16,908 bases of DNA, taken from the NCBI GenBank assembly GCA_905479515.1, contig CAJQMX010000224.1, positions 1 through 16,908 of the forward strand, in the 5' to 3' direction. The notes beneath the pieces are model-generated. The model had not been told where the DNA came from. It made no database searches and saw only the letters and a list, made by a program, of their open reading frames with translations. Below are positions 7,197 to 15,168 of the stretch, piece by piece. Source of the DNA: an uncultured Parasphingopyxis sp. Lineage in GTDB: Bacteria; Pseudomonadota; Alphaproteobacteria; Sphingomonadales; Sphingomonadaceae. Both the position numbers and the translations under genes were made by a program. The number at the start of each line of letters is the position of its first letter. The first letter of the stretch is position 1.

Positions 7197-7783
7197 GCGC
7201 GCTGCGCCCTGATCTCGCGATAATCGCCAGCAATGTGCCGGATCGCGCACGCGTGCTTGATATCGGTTGCGGCGATGGTGGCCTCATGACGGCACTGCGC
7301 GAGACAAAAAAAGTGGATGCCCGTGGGCTGGAGCTTGATGCCGCTGACGTCGCGACGGCGATGGCGAAGGGGCTGTCGGTGGTGCAGGGCGATGCCGATA
7401 CCGATCTGGCCGACTATCCGGACAGCGCCTTCGACTATGCGATTTTGAGCCAGACCCTGCAGACGACCCGCGCGCCCGATGCGATTCTGGGAGAGCTTCT
7501 CCGTATTGCCCCGCACGCCTTCGTCTCGTTTCCGAACTTCGCCTATTGGCGGGTGCGGGCCAGCCTGATGTTTGGCGGTCGGATGCCGGTCACGGGTGGG
7601 CTGCCGCTCAGCTGGTACGCGACCGAGAATATCCACCATGTCACGATCGACGACTTTCGCGCACTGATCGATGATCTCGGCATTTCGGTGGAACAGGCCT
7701 GGTATCTGAGCGGCAACAAACAGCGTTCAGCAGCAGCAGCGAACCTGCTGGCGGAACAGGCGGTGTTCTTGCTGGGACGGTGA
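7193..7783 (+). CDS. metW: Methionine biosynthesis protein MetW
   Basis: A 196-residue class I SAM-dependent methyltransferase-like protein. Motif I is VLDIGCGDG at 21-29 and acidic Glu47 in GLELD follows as the ribose-binding residue. SQTLQTTRAPDAIL at 86-99 and WYATENIHHVTIDDF at 141-155 are typical of MetW. MetW is normally encoded next to metX, and in several bacteria it acts with MetX in homoserine acylation rather than as a proven methyltransferase. Translation starts within the GNAT stop codon (ATGA). The gene ends 29 nt before the convergent SulP gene, with a weak hairpin (GGGAA-AACAA-TTCCC, 7785-7799) in the gap. Confidence 0.92.
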   Translation: MSALRPDLAIIASNVPDRARVLDIGCGDGGLMTALRETKKVDARGLELDAADVATAMAKGLSVVQGDADTDLADYPDSAFDYAILSQTLQTTRAPDAILGELLRIAPHAFVSFPNFAYWRVRASLMFGGRMPVTGGLPLSWYATENIHHVTIDDFRALIDDLGISVEQAWYLSGNKQRSAAAANLLAEQAVFLLGR

Positions 7784-7812
7784 GGGGAAAACAATTCCCG
7801 ATGCCGCCTATC

Positions 7813-9078
7813 TCACCGCTCCGGCGCATCCCATTCTTCCGGCTCCACCTTCCGGTCCTTGAGTTGGAAGGCCATGCCGAGCGCGACGCCGACGCCTATC
7901 GCCACCGTCAGATCCACCGTCACCGTCAACACCAGCGTGACGAGCAGCAGGAAGCGATCCCGCCCCGGCAGTTTGACGAATCCGCGCCATTTGCTCGGTT
8001 CGCTCATATTCCAGGCGGTGATCAGCAGCAGCGCGGCAAGTGCCGGCATGGCAAGATTGCCAGCCAGTGGCGCGGCGATCAGCATCACGATCAGGATCAC
8101 CAGCGCATGGACGATTCCCGCTATCGGCGTTTTGCCGCCTGCGCGGATATTGGTCGCGGTGCGCGCGATTGCCCCGGTTACCGGCATGCCCGCGAACAGT
8201 GATGAGGCGATATTGCCAGATCCCTGAGCGATCAGCTCGGCATTGGAGCGATGCGCCGAGCCGATCATCCGGTCTGCCACCATCGCGGAAAGCAGGGATT
8301 CGACCCCGGCGAGCAAGGCGATAATCAGGGCCGAGGGCAGCAGTTCCTGAATCCGGGCAAGGGTGATTTCGGGGAGCGCCGGCGTGGGGAGCGTCGACGG
8401 CAGTTCGCCAAAGCGCGAGGCAATGGTGTCCGCCGGCATCCCGCCCCAGAAGACAAGCGCAGACCCGGCTGCAATCGCGATGATCAAGCCGGGGAAGCGC
8501 GGGGCAAAACGCCGCAGCCCTACAATCAGAATGAGCGTCACCAGCGCGATAGTGAGCGCCGGGAGGGACAGGGTATCGCGCGCCGCCCACAGCGCTTCTA
8601 TCTTGGCGAAGAATTCCGCCGGGAGCGCGGCCACGCTCAGACCGAAGAAATCGCCGAGCTGGCTCACCCCGATGATGATCGCGATGCCGATAGTGAAGCC
8701 ATGAACCACCGCTTCGGGAACGAAGGCGATCATCCGGCCAAGGCGGAAATAGCCGGCTATAAGCAGGATGATCCCGGCCATGAGCGTCGCAAGGACCAGC
8801 CCGTCATAGCCATGGGTTGCGATAATGCCGAAAACAACAACGATGAACGCACCGGTCGGGCCGCCGATCTGGACCTTGCTGCCACCCAGAAGCGAGATAA
8901 AGAAGCCGCCTATGATTGCCGTCACCAAGCCCTTGGCCGGATCGGCCCCGGAGGCGATAGCGATGGCAAGGCTGAGCGGCAGCGCGACCAGGGCGACGGT
9001 CGTGCCCGCAATGCAATCAGCCCGGAATAGCGACCAGCTATAGGATTGCATGGTCGTTACGATCTTCGGAAGTCTCAT
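7813..9078 (-). CDS. SulP-family anion transporter lacking a STAS domain
   Basis: An inner-membrane secondary transporter of the SulP/SLC26 family (sulfate, bicarbonate, dicarboxylate or other anions). It has 421 residues and is hydrophobic throughout, with about 10-12 transmembrane segments. Family features are the N-terminal DCIAGTTVALVALPLSLAIAIASG, split here as DCIAGTTVAL (21-30) and PLSLAIAIASG; IGGPTGAF near 71-78; and LLAGVESLLSAMVADRM around 255-271. The chain ends about 20 residues after the last membrane helix, so the C-terminal STAS domain of full-length SulP proteins is missing, and no separate STAS gene is adjacent. The start could also be the Met at residue 10, because no convincing Shine-Dalgarno sits at either site. 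It lies 44 nt downstream of pheT in the same direction. The substrate cannot be read from sequence. Confidence 0.87.
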   Translation of the reverse strand: MRLPKIVTTMQSYSWSLFRADCIAGTTVALVALPLSLAIAIASGADPAKGLVTAIIGGFFISLLGGSKVQIGGPTGAFIVVVFGIIATHGYDGLVLATLMAGIILLIAGYFRLGRMIAFVPEAVVHGFTIGIAIIIGVSQLGDFFGLSVAALPAEFFAKIEALWAARDTLSLPALTIALVTLILIVGLRRFAPRFPGLIIAIAAGSALVFWGGMPADTIASRFGELPSTLPTPALPEITLARIQELLPSALIIALLAGVESLLSAMVADRMIGSAHRSNAELIAQGSGNIASSLFAGMPVTGAIARTATNIRAGGKTPIAGIVHALVILIVMLIAAPLAGNLAMPALAALLLITAWNMSEPSKWRGFVKLPGRDRFLLLVTLVLTVTVDLTVAIGVGVALGMAFQLKDRKVEPEEWDAPER

Positions 9079-9090
9079 CTTGTTGTATAT

Positions 9091-9113
9091 CCCGATTTCA
9101 GAAATGAAACGGG
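9091..9113. other. Imperfect stem-loop between pheT and the SulP gene
   Basis: CCCGATTTCA (9091-9100) and TGAAACGGG (9105-9113) pair with a single bulged base around a GAAA loop as read on the plus strand. On the transcribed minus strand no T-run follows, so termination after pheT is possible but weakly supported. It may instead be a processing or mRNA-stabilising hairpin, or chance. Confidence 0.4.
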
Positions 9114-9122
9114 CATCCTCTC

Positions 9123-11501
9123 TTAGCCTCTTAACGTGCCCCCAGCCTTTTCGGCTGCTTTCACGATCTTGTCAGAGATCGCTTTCAGCTCTTCCTCGGT
9201 GAAGCTCTTTTCGGCCGGCTGCAGGGTCACTTCAATGGCCACCGATTTCTTGTCGTCCTCTACGCCTTTTCCCCTGAAAATGTCGAAAATTTGCGCATCA
9301 ACGATCATCTGCTTGTCGACACCGCGCACCGTGCGGAGCAGTTCACCGGCTGGTGTGTCGGCATCGACGAGGAACGCGAAGTCGCGGGTCACAGCCTGGA
9401 GCGCGGGCGGAGTGAAGGCGGGGCGCATATGGCCTGATGACCGCCCCATGGGCACGGCGTCGAGATACAGCTCGGCCGCCATGACCGGGCCGCTCAGGTC
9501 GAGCGCTTTCAGGGTCGCCGGATGCAGCTCGCCAAATTCGGCCAGTGTGTTTTTGGGGCCGAGGCAGAGCCGCCCGGAGCGGCCCGGATGGTAAAGCGGG
9601 CTGGCATCGCCGAACAGCTGCAGATTGGCGGTCGGTGCGCCTGCTGCGTCGAGCAGGGCAAGGATTTCCGCCTTGGCGTCATAAACGTCAAACGGTGCAC
9701 CGCCGCCCTGCCAGTGGCGGGCATCTTTCGCGCCGGCAAGGATCAGGCCGAGGGTCGGGCGCTCGTCTTCCGCCAGATAGCGGCGTCCGATCTCAAAGAG
9801 CCTGATGCTGGCCGCGCCGCGATCTGCATTGCGCTTGGCAGCAGCGGCAAGGCCCGGAATCATCGAGGTCCGCATGACCTTCATGTCTTCGCTGATCGGA
9901 TTGGCGAGCACCCAGGGTGCCGCGCCCGATAGAGCGGCTTCGGCTTCGGGGATAAAGCTCCAGGTGATTGCCTCGTTCAGCCCGCGTGCGGCCGCAGCCC
10001 GGCGGACTTTGCGTTCGCGCTTCTGCTCGGGCGAGGCGGTCGGCGTGGCGACGCCCTCGGCGCGGGGCAGGGCCACCGACGGAATGGCGTCAAGGCCCTC
10101 AAGCCGCAGCACTTCCTCGACCAGGTCGGGCGCGCCAACCACATCGCGGCGCCAGCTTGGCACGGACACGGCAAAGGGGCCGTCGCCTTCCACGGTAAAG
10201 CCGAGAGCCTCCAGCGATGCGCGTTGCTTGTCAGCCGGAACGGAAAGCCCGCCCAGACTTGCGCACAATTCAGGGTCATAGGCGACCGCTTTGGTTTCGA
10301 GAGGCGGCGTGCCGGCTTCGACCTTCACCGAGGGTTCGCCGCCACAGATATCGAGGACAAGCTGGGTTGCGATTGCGAGGCCGTCATCAAGGAACGCCGG
10401 GTCGACACCGCGTTCGAAGCGCGCGCGCGCGTCCGACATCAGGCCCAGCTTCTGGCCGGTAAGGGCAATCCGCTCGGGCGTGAAATAGGCGCATTCGATT
10501 ACGATATCGGTGGTTTCCGGCTGCACACCTGAATGCTCGCCGCCCATGATGCCGCCTATATCGTGAACATCATTTTCGTCCGCGATCACCGTCATCGAGG
10601 GATCGAGCGTGTAGCTTTTGCCGTTGAGCGCAACGACCGTTTCGCCGTTCTCGGCCCGGCGCGCAAAGATCGCCTTGCCCAGCTTCGCCCGGTCATAGAC
10701 GTGCAACGGGCGGCCATGATCGATCATGATATAGTTGGTGATATCAACCAGTGCGGAGATCGGCTTCTGCCCGATTGCGCGCAGCCGTTTCTGCATCCAG
10801 TCTGGCGAGGCACCGTTCGAAACGCCCGAAACCGATCGCCCGAAAAAGGCCGGGCAGCCCTCTGGGTCATCGGTACGAATCTCTATAGAACAAGAAGTAT
10901 TTGCTGTAATATCAGATACTTGAAGGGGTTTCAGCGTACCAAGGCCGGCCGCGGCCAGGTCCCGCGCCACACCATATACGCCCATGCAATCCTGCCGGTT
11001 TGGCGTGATCGCGATATCGATCACCGGGTCATCAAGCCCCGCCCAGGCCACATAGCTTTCGCCAACATTCGCCGCCGCTTCGTCGCCCAGATCGATGACG
11101 CCGTCATGCGCGTCGGAGAGTTCCAGCTCCCGCTCGGAACACATCATGCCGAAGCTTTCGACATCGCGGATCTTTGCCGCGCCCAGTGTCACATCGATAC
11201 CCGGCACATACATTCCGGGCGCCGCGAACACGCCAACCATGCCCGCGCGCGCATTGGGCGCGCCGCACACGACCTGCACCGGATCGCCGGACCCGGTGTC
11301 GACCTTGAGCAGTTGCAATTTATCTGCGTTCGGATGCTTTTCCGCCGACACGACTCTGGCGATGCGAAACTCGCCCAGCTGTTCGCCGGGATTCTCGACG
11401 CCCTCTACTTCAAGTCCGATCGCTGTCAGCGTTTCGAGAACAGTATCGAGATCAGCCTCGGTTTCGAGATGCTCTTTGAGCCAGCCTAATGTGAACTTCA
11501 T
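9123..11501 (-). CDS. pheT: Phenylalanyl-tRNA synthetase beta subunit
   Basis: Forms the alpha2-beta2 enzyme with PheS that charges tRNA-Phe. It has 792 residues, the normal length. Domains in order are an N-terminal strand [12 protein letters not shown], an EMAP/OB-type tRNA-binding domain (about 40-150, [13 protein letters not shown]), the B3/4 editing domain (about 210-390), B5 (about 400-475), the inactive synthetase-like core (about 485-690), and the C-terminal FDX-ACB anticodon-binding domain (about 700-792, [10 protein letters not shown] near its start). The ATG overlaps the pheS stop by 4 bp. The frame is open 159 nt upstream but lies inside pheS, so the conserved start is used. Codons 193-208 are an AT-rich rare-codon block unlike the rest of the gene (reported separately). 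Confidence 0.97.
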   Translation of the reverse strand: MKFTLGWLKEHLETEADLDTVLETLTAIGLEVEGVENPGEQLGEFRIARVVSAEKHPNADKLQLLKVDTGSGDPVQVVCGAPNARAGMVGVFAAPGMYVPGIDVTLGAAKIRDVESFGMMCSERELELSDAHDGVIDLGDEAAANVGESYVAWAGLDDPVIDIAITPNRQDCMGVYGVARDLAAAGLGTLKPLQVSDITANTSCSIEIRTDDPEGCPAFFGRSVSGVSNGASPDWMQKRLRAIGQKPISALVDITNYIMIDHGRPLHVYDRAKLGKAIFARRAENGETVVALNGKSYTLDPSMTVIADENDVHDIGGIMGGEHSGVQPETTDIVIECAYFTPERIALTGQKLGLMSDARARFERGVDPAFLDDGLAIATQLVLDICGGEPSVKVEAGTPPLETKAVAYDPELCASLGGLSVPADKQRASLEALGFTVEGDGPFAVSVPSWRRDVVGAPDLVEEVLRLEGLDAIPSVALPRAEGVATPTASPEQKRERKVRRAAAARGLNEAITWSFIPEAEAALSGAAPWVLANPISEDMKVMRTSMIPGLAAAAKRNADRGAASIRLFEIGRRYLAEDERPTLGLILAGAKDARHWQGGGAPFDVYDAKAEILALLDAAGAPTANLQLFGDASPLYHPGRSGRLCLGPKNTLAEFGELHPATLKALDLSGPVMAAELYLDAVPMGRSSGHMRPAFTPPALQAVTRDFAFLVDADTPAGELLRTVRGVDKQMIVDAQIFDIFRGKGVEDDKKSVAIEVTLQPAEKSFTEEELKAISDKIVKAAEKAGGTLRG

Positions 11502-12607
11502 GCGCCCACTCCCGCGCTCAGTGTCGGCACGTCGAGCACCGAGAATCCATAATGTTTGATCCAGCGCAGATCGCCGTCGAAAAAGGCCCGCAAATCGTCC
11601 ATCCCATATTTGAGCATCGCCAGCCGGTCGATTCCGCAGCCAAAGGCGAAGCCCTGCCATTCATCGGGATCAAGGCCGCAAGCCTCGATAACGCGGCGAT
11701 TGACCATGCCGGAGCCGAGGATTTCCATCCAGCCGCCATCTTCCTTCGTCGGGTCGCCGCCAATGATCCGCTTTCCGTCTTTCAGCGAATAGCCGACATC
11801 GACTTCGGCCGAAGGTTCGGTGAAGGGGAAATAGCTGGGGCGCAGGCGCAGTACGATATCGTCGCGCTCGAAAAAGGCTTTCACAAACGTCTCAAGCGTC
11901 CATTTGAGATGGCCCATATGGATATTGCGGTCGATCACCAGACCCTCGACCTGATGGAACATCGGCGTATGGGTCGCATCCGAGTCCGACCGATAGGTGC
12001 GGCCCGGCGCGATGATGCGGATCGGGGGCTTCTCGGACGTCATCGTGCGGATCTGGACCGGCGAGGTGTGCGTGCGCAGCATCATCGGCTGGCCATCGCG
12101 CTGCTGGTCTTCGCCAAAATAGAAGGTGTCGTGCATCGCCCGCGCCGGATGCGTCTCAGGAATGTTGAGCGCGGTGAAATTGTGCCAGTCATCCTCAATC
12201 TCTGGCCCGGTTGCGACCGCGAACCCCAGATCGGCGAAGATTTCGGCGAGTTCGTCCATCACCTGACTGACCGGATGGATGGAGCCTTTGGGGGCTTCTT
12301 TGGGTGGCAATGAAAGGTCGAGCGTTTCGGATGCGAGGCGCGCGGTAAGCAGATCGGCTTCCAGCGCGGCCTTCTTGCTCTCGATGGCGCTCGCGATTTC
12401 GGCGCGCAGGCCGTTGATCTTCGGCCCTTCCACCTGGCGTTCTTCGGGGGTCATCTTGCCCAGCGTTTTCAGCAGGCCGGTAACGACACCGTTTTTGCCA
12501 AGTGCATGGACGCGGACAGCGTCGAGCCCATCAAGACCGGCTGCGACGTCAATCGCGGCGCGCAAATCCGTGTTGAGCTGTGCCAAATCTGGCTTTTGCT
12601 GGTCCAT
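11498..12607 (-). CDS. pheS: Phenylalanyl-tRNA synthetase alpha subunit
   Basis: Catalytic subunit of phenylalanyl-tRNA synthetase. It has 369 residues. The N-terminal 100 residues form the helical coiled-coil arm that contacts tRNA. Class II synthetase motifs follow: motif 2 in [21 protein letters not shown], whose TRT/YRSD-type arginines bind ATP, and motif 3 in [17 protein letters not shown] near the C-terminus with its conserved Arg. The start [11 protein letters not shown] has a modest GAG element 4 nt upstream. It lies 114 bp downstream of rplT and behind a terminator-like hairpin, so its expression may depend on read-through or a promoter in that gap. Confidence 0.97.
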   Translation of the reverse strand: MDQQKPDLAQLNTDLRAAIDVAAGLDGLDAVRVHALGKNGVVTGLLKTLGKMTPEERQVEGPKINGLRAEIASAIESKKAALEADLLTARLASETLDLSLPPKEAPKGSIHPVSQVMDELAEIFADLGFAVATGPEIEDDWHNFTALNIPETHPARAMHDTFYFGEDQQRDGQPMMLRTHTSPVQIRTMTSEKPPIRIIAPGRTYRSDSDATHTPMFHQVEGLVIDRNIHMGHLKWTLETFVKAFFERDDIVLRLRPSYFPFTEPSAEVDVGYSLKDGKRIIGGDPTKEDGGWMEILGSGMVNRRVIEACGLDPDEWQGFAFGCGIDRLAMLKYGMDDLRAFFDGDLRWIKHYGFSVLDVPTLSAGVGA

Positions 12608-12636
12608 GTCTCAGTCCGTTTCGGTTGCGTGAATGC

Positions 12637-12674
12637 AAAAAGGGCGCGTGGAGCCAATTCGCTCCCCGCGCCCT
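12637..12674 (-). terminator. Intrinsic terminator or attenuator between rplT and pheS
   Basis: On the minus strand a 14-bp stem (arms 12661-12674 and 12641-12654, one mismatch) closes a 6-nt loop and is directly followed by five T residues (12641-12637). That is a classic rho-independent terminator for the rpmI-rplT transcript, or an attenuator ahead of pheST. I looked for a Phe-rich leader peptide as in E. coli pheST and found none: the only ATG before the hairpin is followed by two codons and a stop. Confidence 0.82.
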
Positions 12675-12721
12675 CTTTAATAGGAATCGCCGATGTTGCT
12701 ACCGGCTATCGTGTCATTGCC

Positions 12722-13084
12722 TCAGGCGTTTGAGAGCGCGTCTTTGCTCTGGGCAATGACGGCGCTAAACGCCTCGGGTTCGTTCATGGCAAGATCGGCC
12801 AGGACTTTACGGTCCAGCTCGACGCCTGCCAGTTTGAGGCCATGCATGAAGCGCGCATAGGTCAGATCCTCGGCGCGCACCGCAGCGTTGATACGCTGGA
12901 TCCACAGACCGCGGAATTTCCGCTTTCTGACCTTGCGATCGCGATAGGCATATTGGCCAGCCTTTTCGACTGCCTGGCGCGCCACACGAATCGTGTTTTT
13001 GCGCCGGCCCCAATAGCCCTTTGCATCGGCGAGAAGTCTTTTATGACGAGCCTTGGTCGTCGTTCCGCGTTTTACTCGTGCCAT
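12722..13084 (-). CDS. rplT: 50S ribosomal protein L20
   Basis: Binds 23S rRNA early in large-subunit assembly. It has 120 residues, standard for L20, with the characteristic opening [16 protein letters not shown], the basic stretch [18 protein letters not shown] at 51-68, and the C-terminal globular part [17 protein letters not shown]. The Shine-Dalgarno GAGGAAA overlaps the end of rpmI, and only 3 nt separate the two genes, so they are co-translated. In other bacteria L20 represses its own operon by binding the leader mRNA; no such site was recognised here with certainty. Confidence 0.98.
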   Translation of the reverse strand: MARVKRGTTTKARHKRLLADAKGYWGRRKNTIRVARQAVEKAGQYAYRDRKVRKRKFRGLWIQRINAAVRAEDLTYARFMHGLKLAGVELDRKVLADLAMNEPEAFSAVIAQSKDALSNA

Positions 13085-13087
13085 GAC

Positions 13088-13294
13088 TTATTTCCTCAAT
13101 CCGTAGGGCGCCCATTTCTTGACGACCTTTGCATCGGCTGCGGACAGTTCGTCCGTACCGCGATTTTGGCGGATATATTTGGAATTATGGCTGATCAGAC
13201 GGTGGCGCTTACCAGCGACGCCGTGCATAACTTTGCCAGTTGCGGTGATTTTGAAGCGTTTCTTCACACCACTTTTGGTCTTCAGTTTGGGCAT
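13088..13294 (-). CDS. rpmI: 50S ribosomal protein L35
   Basis: Small basic large-subunit protein of 68 residues. It starts [15 protein letters not shown] and contains the typical [14 protein letters not shown] block and the C-terminal KKWAPYGL. A strong Shine-Dalgarno (AAAGGAG) lies 7 nt before the ATG. It heads the rpmI-rplT pair. infC, which often precedes rpmI, is not upstream here; a DsbB-like gene is there instead. Confidence 0.98.
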   Translation of the reverse strand: MPKLKTKSGVKKRFKITATGKVMHGVAGKRHRLISHNSKYIRQNRGTDELSAADAKVVKKWAPYGLRK

Positions 13295-13443
13295 TTTCGT
13301 CTCCTTTGGTCGAGGCGATTTCAGACGGACCTGGCAGCCCTTTCGGCCAGCCCATCTCTTCGCAAGGCGCGCCCACTAGCTGTTTTCGGTGCGCTATGCA
13401 AGGCGCATTGCCGAACCATTCGCTGAAATCCGATGTTGCAGCG
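13295..13443 (-). promoter_or_regulatory. Leader and promoter region of rpmI-rplT
   Basis: These 149 bp separate rpmI from the upstream DsbB-like gene and should hold the ribosomal operon promoter. An 8-bp inverted repeat, GATTTCAG at 13317-13324 and CTGAAATC at 13423-13430, brackets about 98 nt and could close a structured leader, with a smaller CTGGC/GCCAG hairpin inside. I could not assign a confident -35/-10 pair. An L20-binding leader is possible but unproven. Confidence 0.35.
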
Positions 13444-13845
13444 CTAGTCCTGAGGCTTCCAGGCCCAGCTGTACAGAAGCAGGCCTGTGATGATGAACAG
13501 CGCAAAACCGGACAGCATCCAGGAATTCACATACCAGTGCTCACCCCATGAAAATTCGCCGGACATGATCTTTTTCCATCCGGAGAAATGCTGCGTAGAG
13601 CCGACGACGATTCCGAAAAGCGCAACGACCGTTACGATCCAGCGGCTTAGCCAATGATCCGGCCTTGGAAAGAGAAGGGACAGACCGATCAATCCAATCA
13701 CGGTGCGCTGCGTGCGGCAAAAGGGGCAAACATAAACCCAGCCGAGCAGTTCGACGGCCCATGTCACGATACTAATGAAGATCGCTGCAATCGCAATAGG
13801 ATAGCGATAGCGAAACAGATCGTCCAAAGATGGCATTCTAACCAT
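13444..13845 (-). CDS. Small DsbB-like four-helix membrane protein with a single CPFC motif
   Basis: A 133-residue protein with four predicted membrane segments (about 15-37, 46-60, 68-84 and 107-127). After the first is CPFCRTQR at 40-47. Cys40, Cys43 and Arg47 match in spacing and place the Cys41/Cys44/Arg48 set of E. coli DsbB, which passes electrons from a disulfide to quinone. There are no other cysteines, so the second DsbB pair (loop between helices 3 and 4), which reoxidises DsbA, is absent. The chain is also about 40 residues shorter than DsbB. The start ATG at 13845 is preceded at 5 nt by GGGGGAG; a GTG 6 nt upstream is part of that ribosome site and is rejected. It could be a divergent disulfide-forming protein or a different quinone-linked protein. 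Confidence 0.65.
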   Translation of the reverse strand: MVRMPSLDDLFRYRYPIAIAAIFISIVTWAVELLGWVYVCPFCRTQRTVIGLIGLSLLFPRPDHWLSRWIVTVVALFGIVVGSTQHFSGWKKIMSGEFSWGEHWYVNSWMLSGFALFIITGLLLYSWAWKPQD

Positions 13846-13914
13846 GAGCACTCCCCCGCGACGGTATATGGTATTTCATATCAAGCGACAGCCATTCCGT
13901 AAATCTCGCAGTCG

Positions 13915-14697
13915 CTATGCTGCGTGCAGCGCTTCAAGCACATCGTCGAGCCGGGCCGAATCGCCTAGCGCGATGACCCGGCCATCGCTTTCGGCGCTGA
14001 GCGGCGCACCGTTCCAGTCATACATCTGGCCGCCAGCGCCTTCGACGACGGGGATCAGCGCCGCGAAATCGTGCAGCTTGAGCCCCGCCTCGACGACAAG
14101 GTCGATCTGGCCAGACGCGACCAGCCCGTAATTGTAGCAATCGCCGCCATAGATGATGCGCCGGGAGGCAACTTTTGCGGCCAGTGCGAGAAAATGCTCG
14201 CCCTCATGCTGGTCAAAGGCATGGGGGCTGGTCGTGCCGAGAGACGCCTGGGCAAGATCTCGGCAGGCGCGCGTTTTCACGGGCTTGCCGTTGAACAGGG
14301 TCTGCTCGCCGATGGCGCCCACCCAGCGTTCACCCGCAATCGGCTGGTCGATGATGCCAAGCAGGGGCCAGCCATCCTGCATCAGGGCGATCAGCGTGCC
14401 GAAAATCGGGCGGCCCGCGATAAAACTGGTCGTGCCGTCGATCGGGTCGAGCACCCATTGGCGCGACGCCGATTCGCGCATGGTGCCAAATTCCTCACCG
14501 ATAATGCCGTCGTCCGGGCGTTCCTGCTCCAATATTTCGCGGATGGCCGTTTCGGCTGCGCGGTCCGCGTCGGTAACCGGGGAGGAATCGGCCTTGTCCT
14601 CAAGCGTGAAGTCCGACCGGAAAAAGGGTGCGATTGCGCGGCCCGCCGCATCGGCGAGCCGTTGTGCCAGCACAATGTCACTGTCGATTCTTGCCAT
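13915..14697 (-). CDS. hisN: Histidinol-phosphatase of the inositol-monophosphatase type
   Basis: A Mg-dependent phosphatase of 260 residues, probably removing phosphate from L-histidinol phosphate (histidine synthesis), as HisN does in actinobacteria and many alphaproteobacteria. Metal-binding residues are visible in order: Glu68-Glu69 in IGEEFG, Asp84/Asp87 in WVLDPIDGTTSF (motif 2), and Asp210 in LKLHDFAALIPVVEGAGG (motif 3). GGDCYNYGL at 184-192 is typical of the HisN/ImpA branch. The in-frame upstream extension of 78 codons runs through the neighbouring cupin gene and is rejected. An AAGG element lies 9 nt before the ATG. It starts 11 nt after the cupin stop. Generic inositol phosphatase activity is the main alternative. 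Confidence 0.85.
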   Translation of the reverse strand: MARIDSDIVLAQRLADAAGRAIAPFFRSDFTLEDKADSSPVTDADRAAETAIREILEQERPDDGIIGEEFGTMRESASRQWVLDPIDGTTSFIAGRPIFGTLIALMQDGWPLLGIIDQPIAGERWVGAIGEQTLFNGKPVKTRACRDLAQASLGTTSPHAFDQHEGEHFLALAAKVASRRIIYGGDCYNYGLVASGQIDLVVEAGLKLHDFAALIPVVEGAGGQMYDWNGAPLSAESDGRVIALGDSARLDDVLEALHAA

Positions 14698-14708
14698 GTC
14701 GTTTTGCC

Positions 14709-15107
14709 TTAGTTGCGCGGACGGTGCTGGGTGTCTTGCCCCGCCGTTATGAACAGGGCCGTTGCTTCCCCAGCGATATCCGCCGTGTGCCAGCATCCGG
14801 GAGGATTGACCGCATATTCGCCCGGCCCCAGCGTCACACTGGCCTTGGTTCCATCGGCCATTTCCTGATGGAGCGTGATTGCACCGGCAAGGCAGACTAC
14901 CGCCTCGTCGCCCTTGGGGTGCATTTCCCACATGTCCCAGTCTTCCGTGAAACGATGGGCCGCGACGAGCCTGCCTTCCGCGCCATCACCAGCGGTGCGC
15001 TTTGCATAGTCCTCATACCAGGGCATGCCGCTGAATTCAGGCTGGGGCACGGCAGTCGCGCCAAGCCCCAGATGCAGCGGATGCGTGAAGATATCGGGCT
15101 GGCTCAT
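14709..15107 (-). CDS. Small cupin-domain protein
   Basis: A 132-residue single-domain cupin of unknown substrate. Cupin motif 1 is in the stretch WEMHPKGDEAVVCLAGAITLH (His then Glu as possible metal ligands) and motif 2 in LGPGEYAVNPPGCWHTADI, with His in CWHT. The N-terminal part contains PEFSGMPWYEDYAKR, which I cannot assign. The start is uncertain: ATG at 15107 (MSQPDIFTHPL) is used, but a TTG at 15143 would add 12 residues and neither has a clear Shine-Dalgarno. It sits between a dehydrogenase gene (61 nt upstream) and hisN (11 nt downstream) and is probably co-transcribed with hisN. Confidence 0.78.
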   Translation of the reverse strand: MSQPDIFTHPLHLGLGATAVPQPEFSGMPWYEDYAKRTAGDGAEGRLVAAHRFTEDWDMWEMHPKGDEAVVCLAGAITLHQEMADGTKASVTLGPGEYAVNPPGCWHTADIAGEATALFITAGQDTQHRPRN

Positions 15108-15168
15108 GAAATGGCGAATAGGCTGCACCGGAAAGAGGGTCAATTAGGCTGCGGTTCCACGCAAAGGT

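Noticed and set aside
7785..7799. Bidirectional terminator between metW and the SulP gene
   Set aside because: The stem is only 5 bp with two A/T pairs and has no T-tract, which is too weak to call.
10533..11489. A 318-codon open frame on the plus strand, antisense to pheT, and several similar long antisense frames
   Set aside because: The opposite strand is a full-length conserved gene. GC-rich codon bias produces long shadow frames, and their translations resemble no family.
12608..12721. Phe-rich attenuator leader peptide before pheS
   Set aside because: The only ATG frame ahead of the hairpin stops after three codons and contains no Phe codons.
13846..13851. GTG start for the DsbB-like gene
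   Set aside because: The GTG forms part of the ribosome-binding run, and the ATG at 13845 has ideal spacing to it.
13861..13882. AT-rich palindrome ATATG/CATAT upstream of the DsbB-like gene as an operator
   Set aside because: The arms are only 5 bp in an AT-rich patch, and no promoter could be placed around it. Chance is likely.
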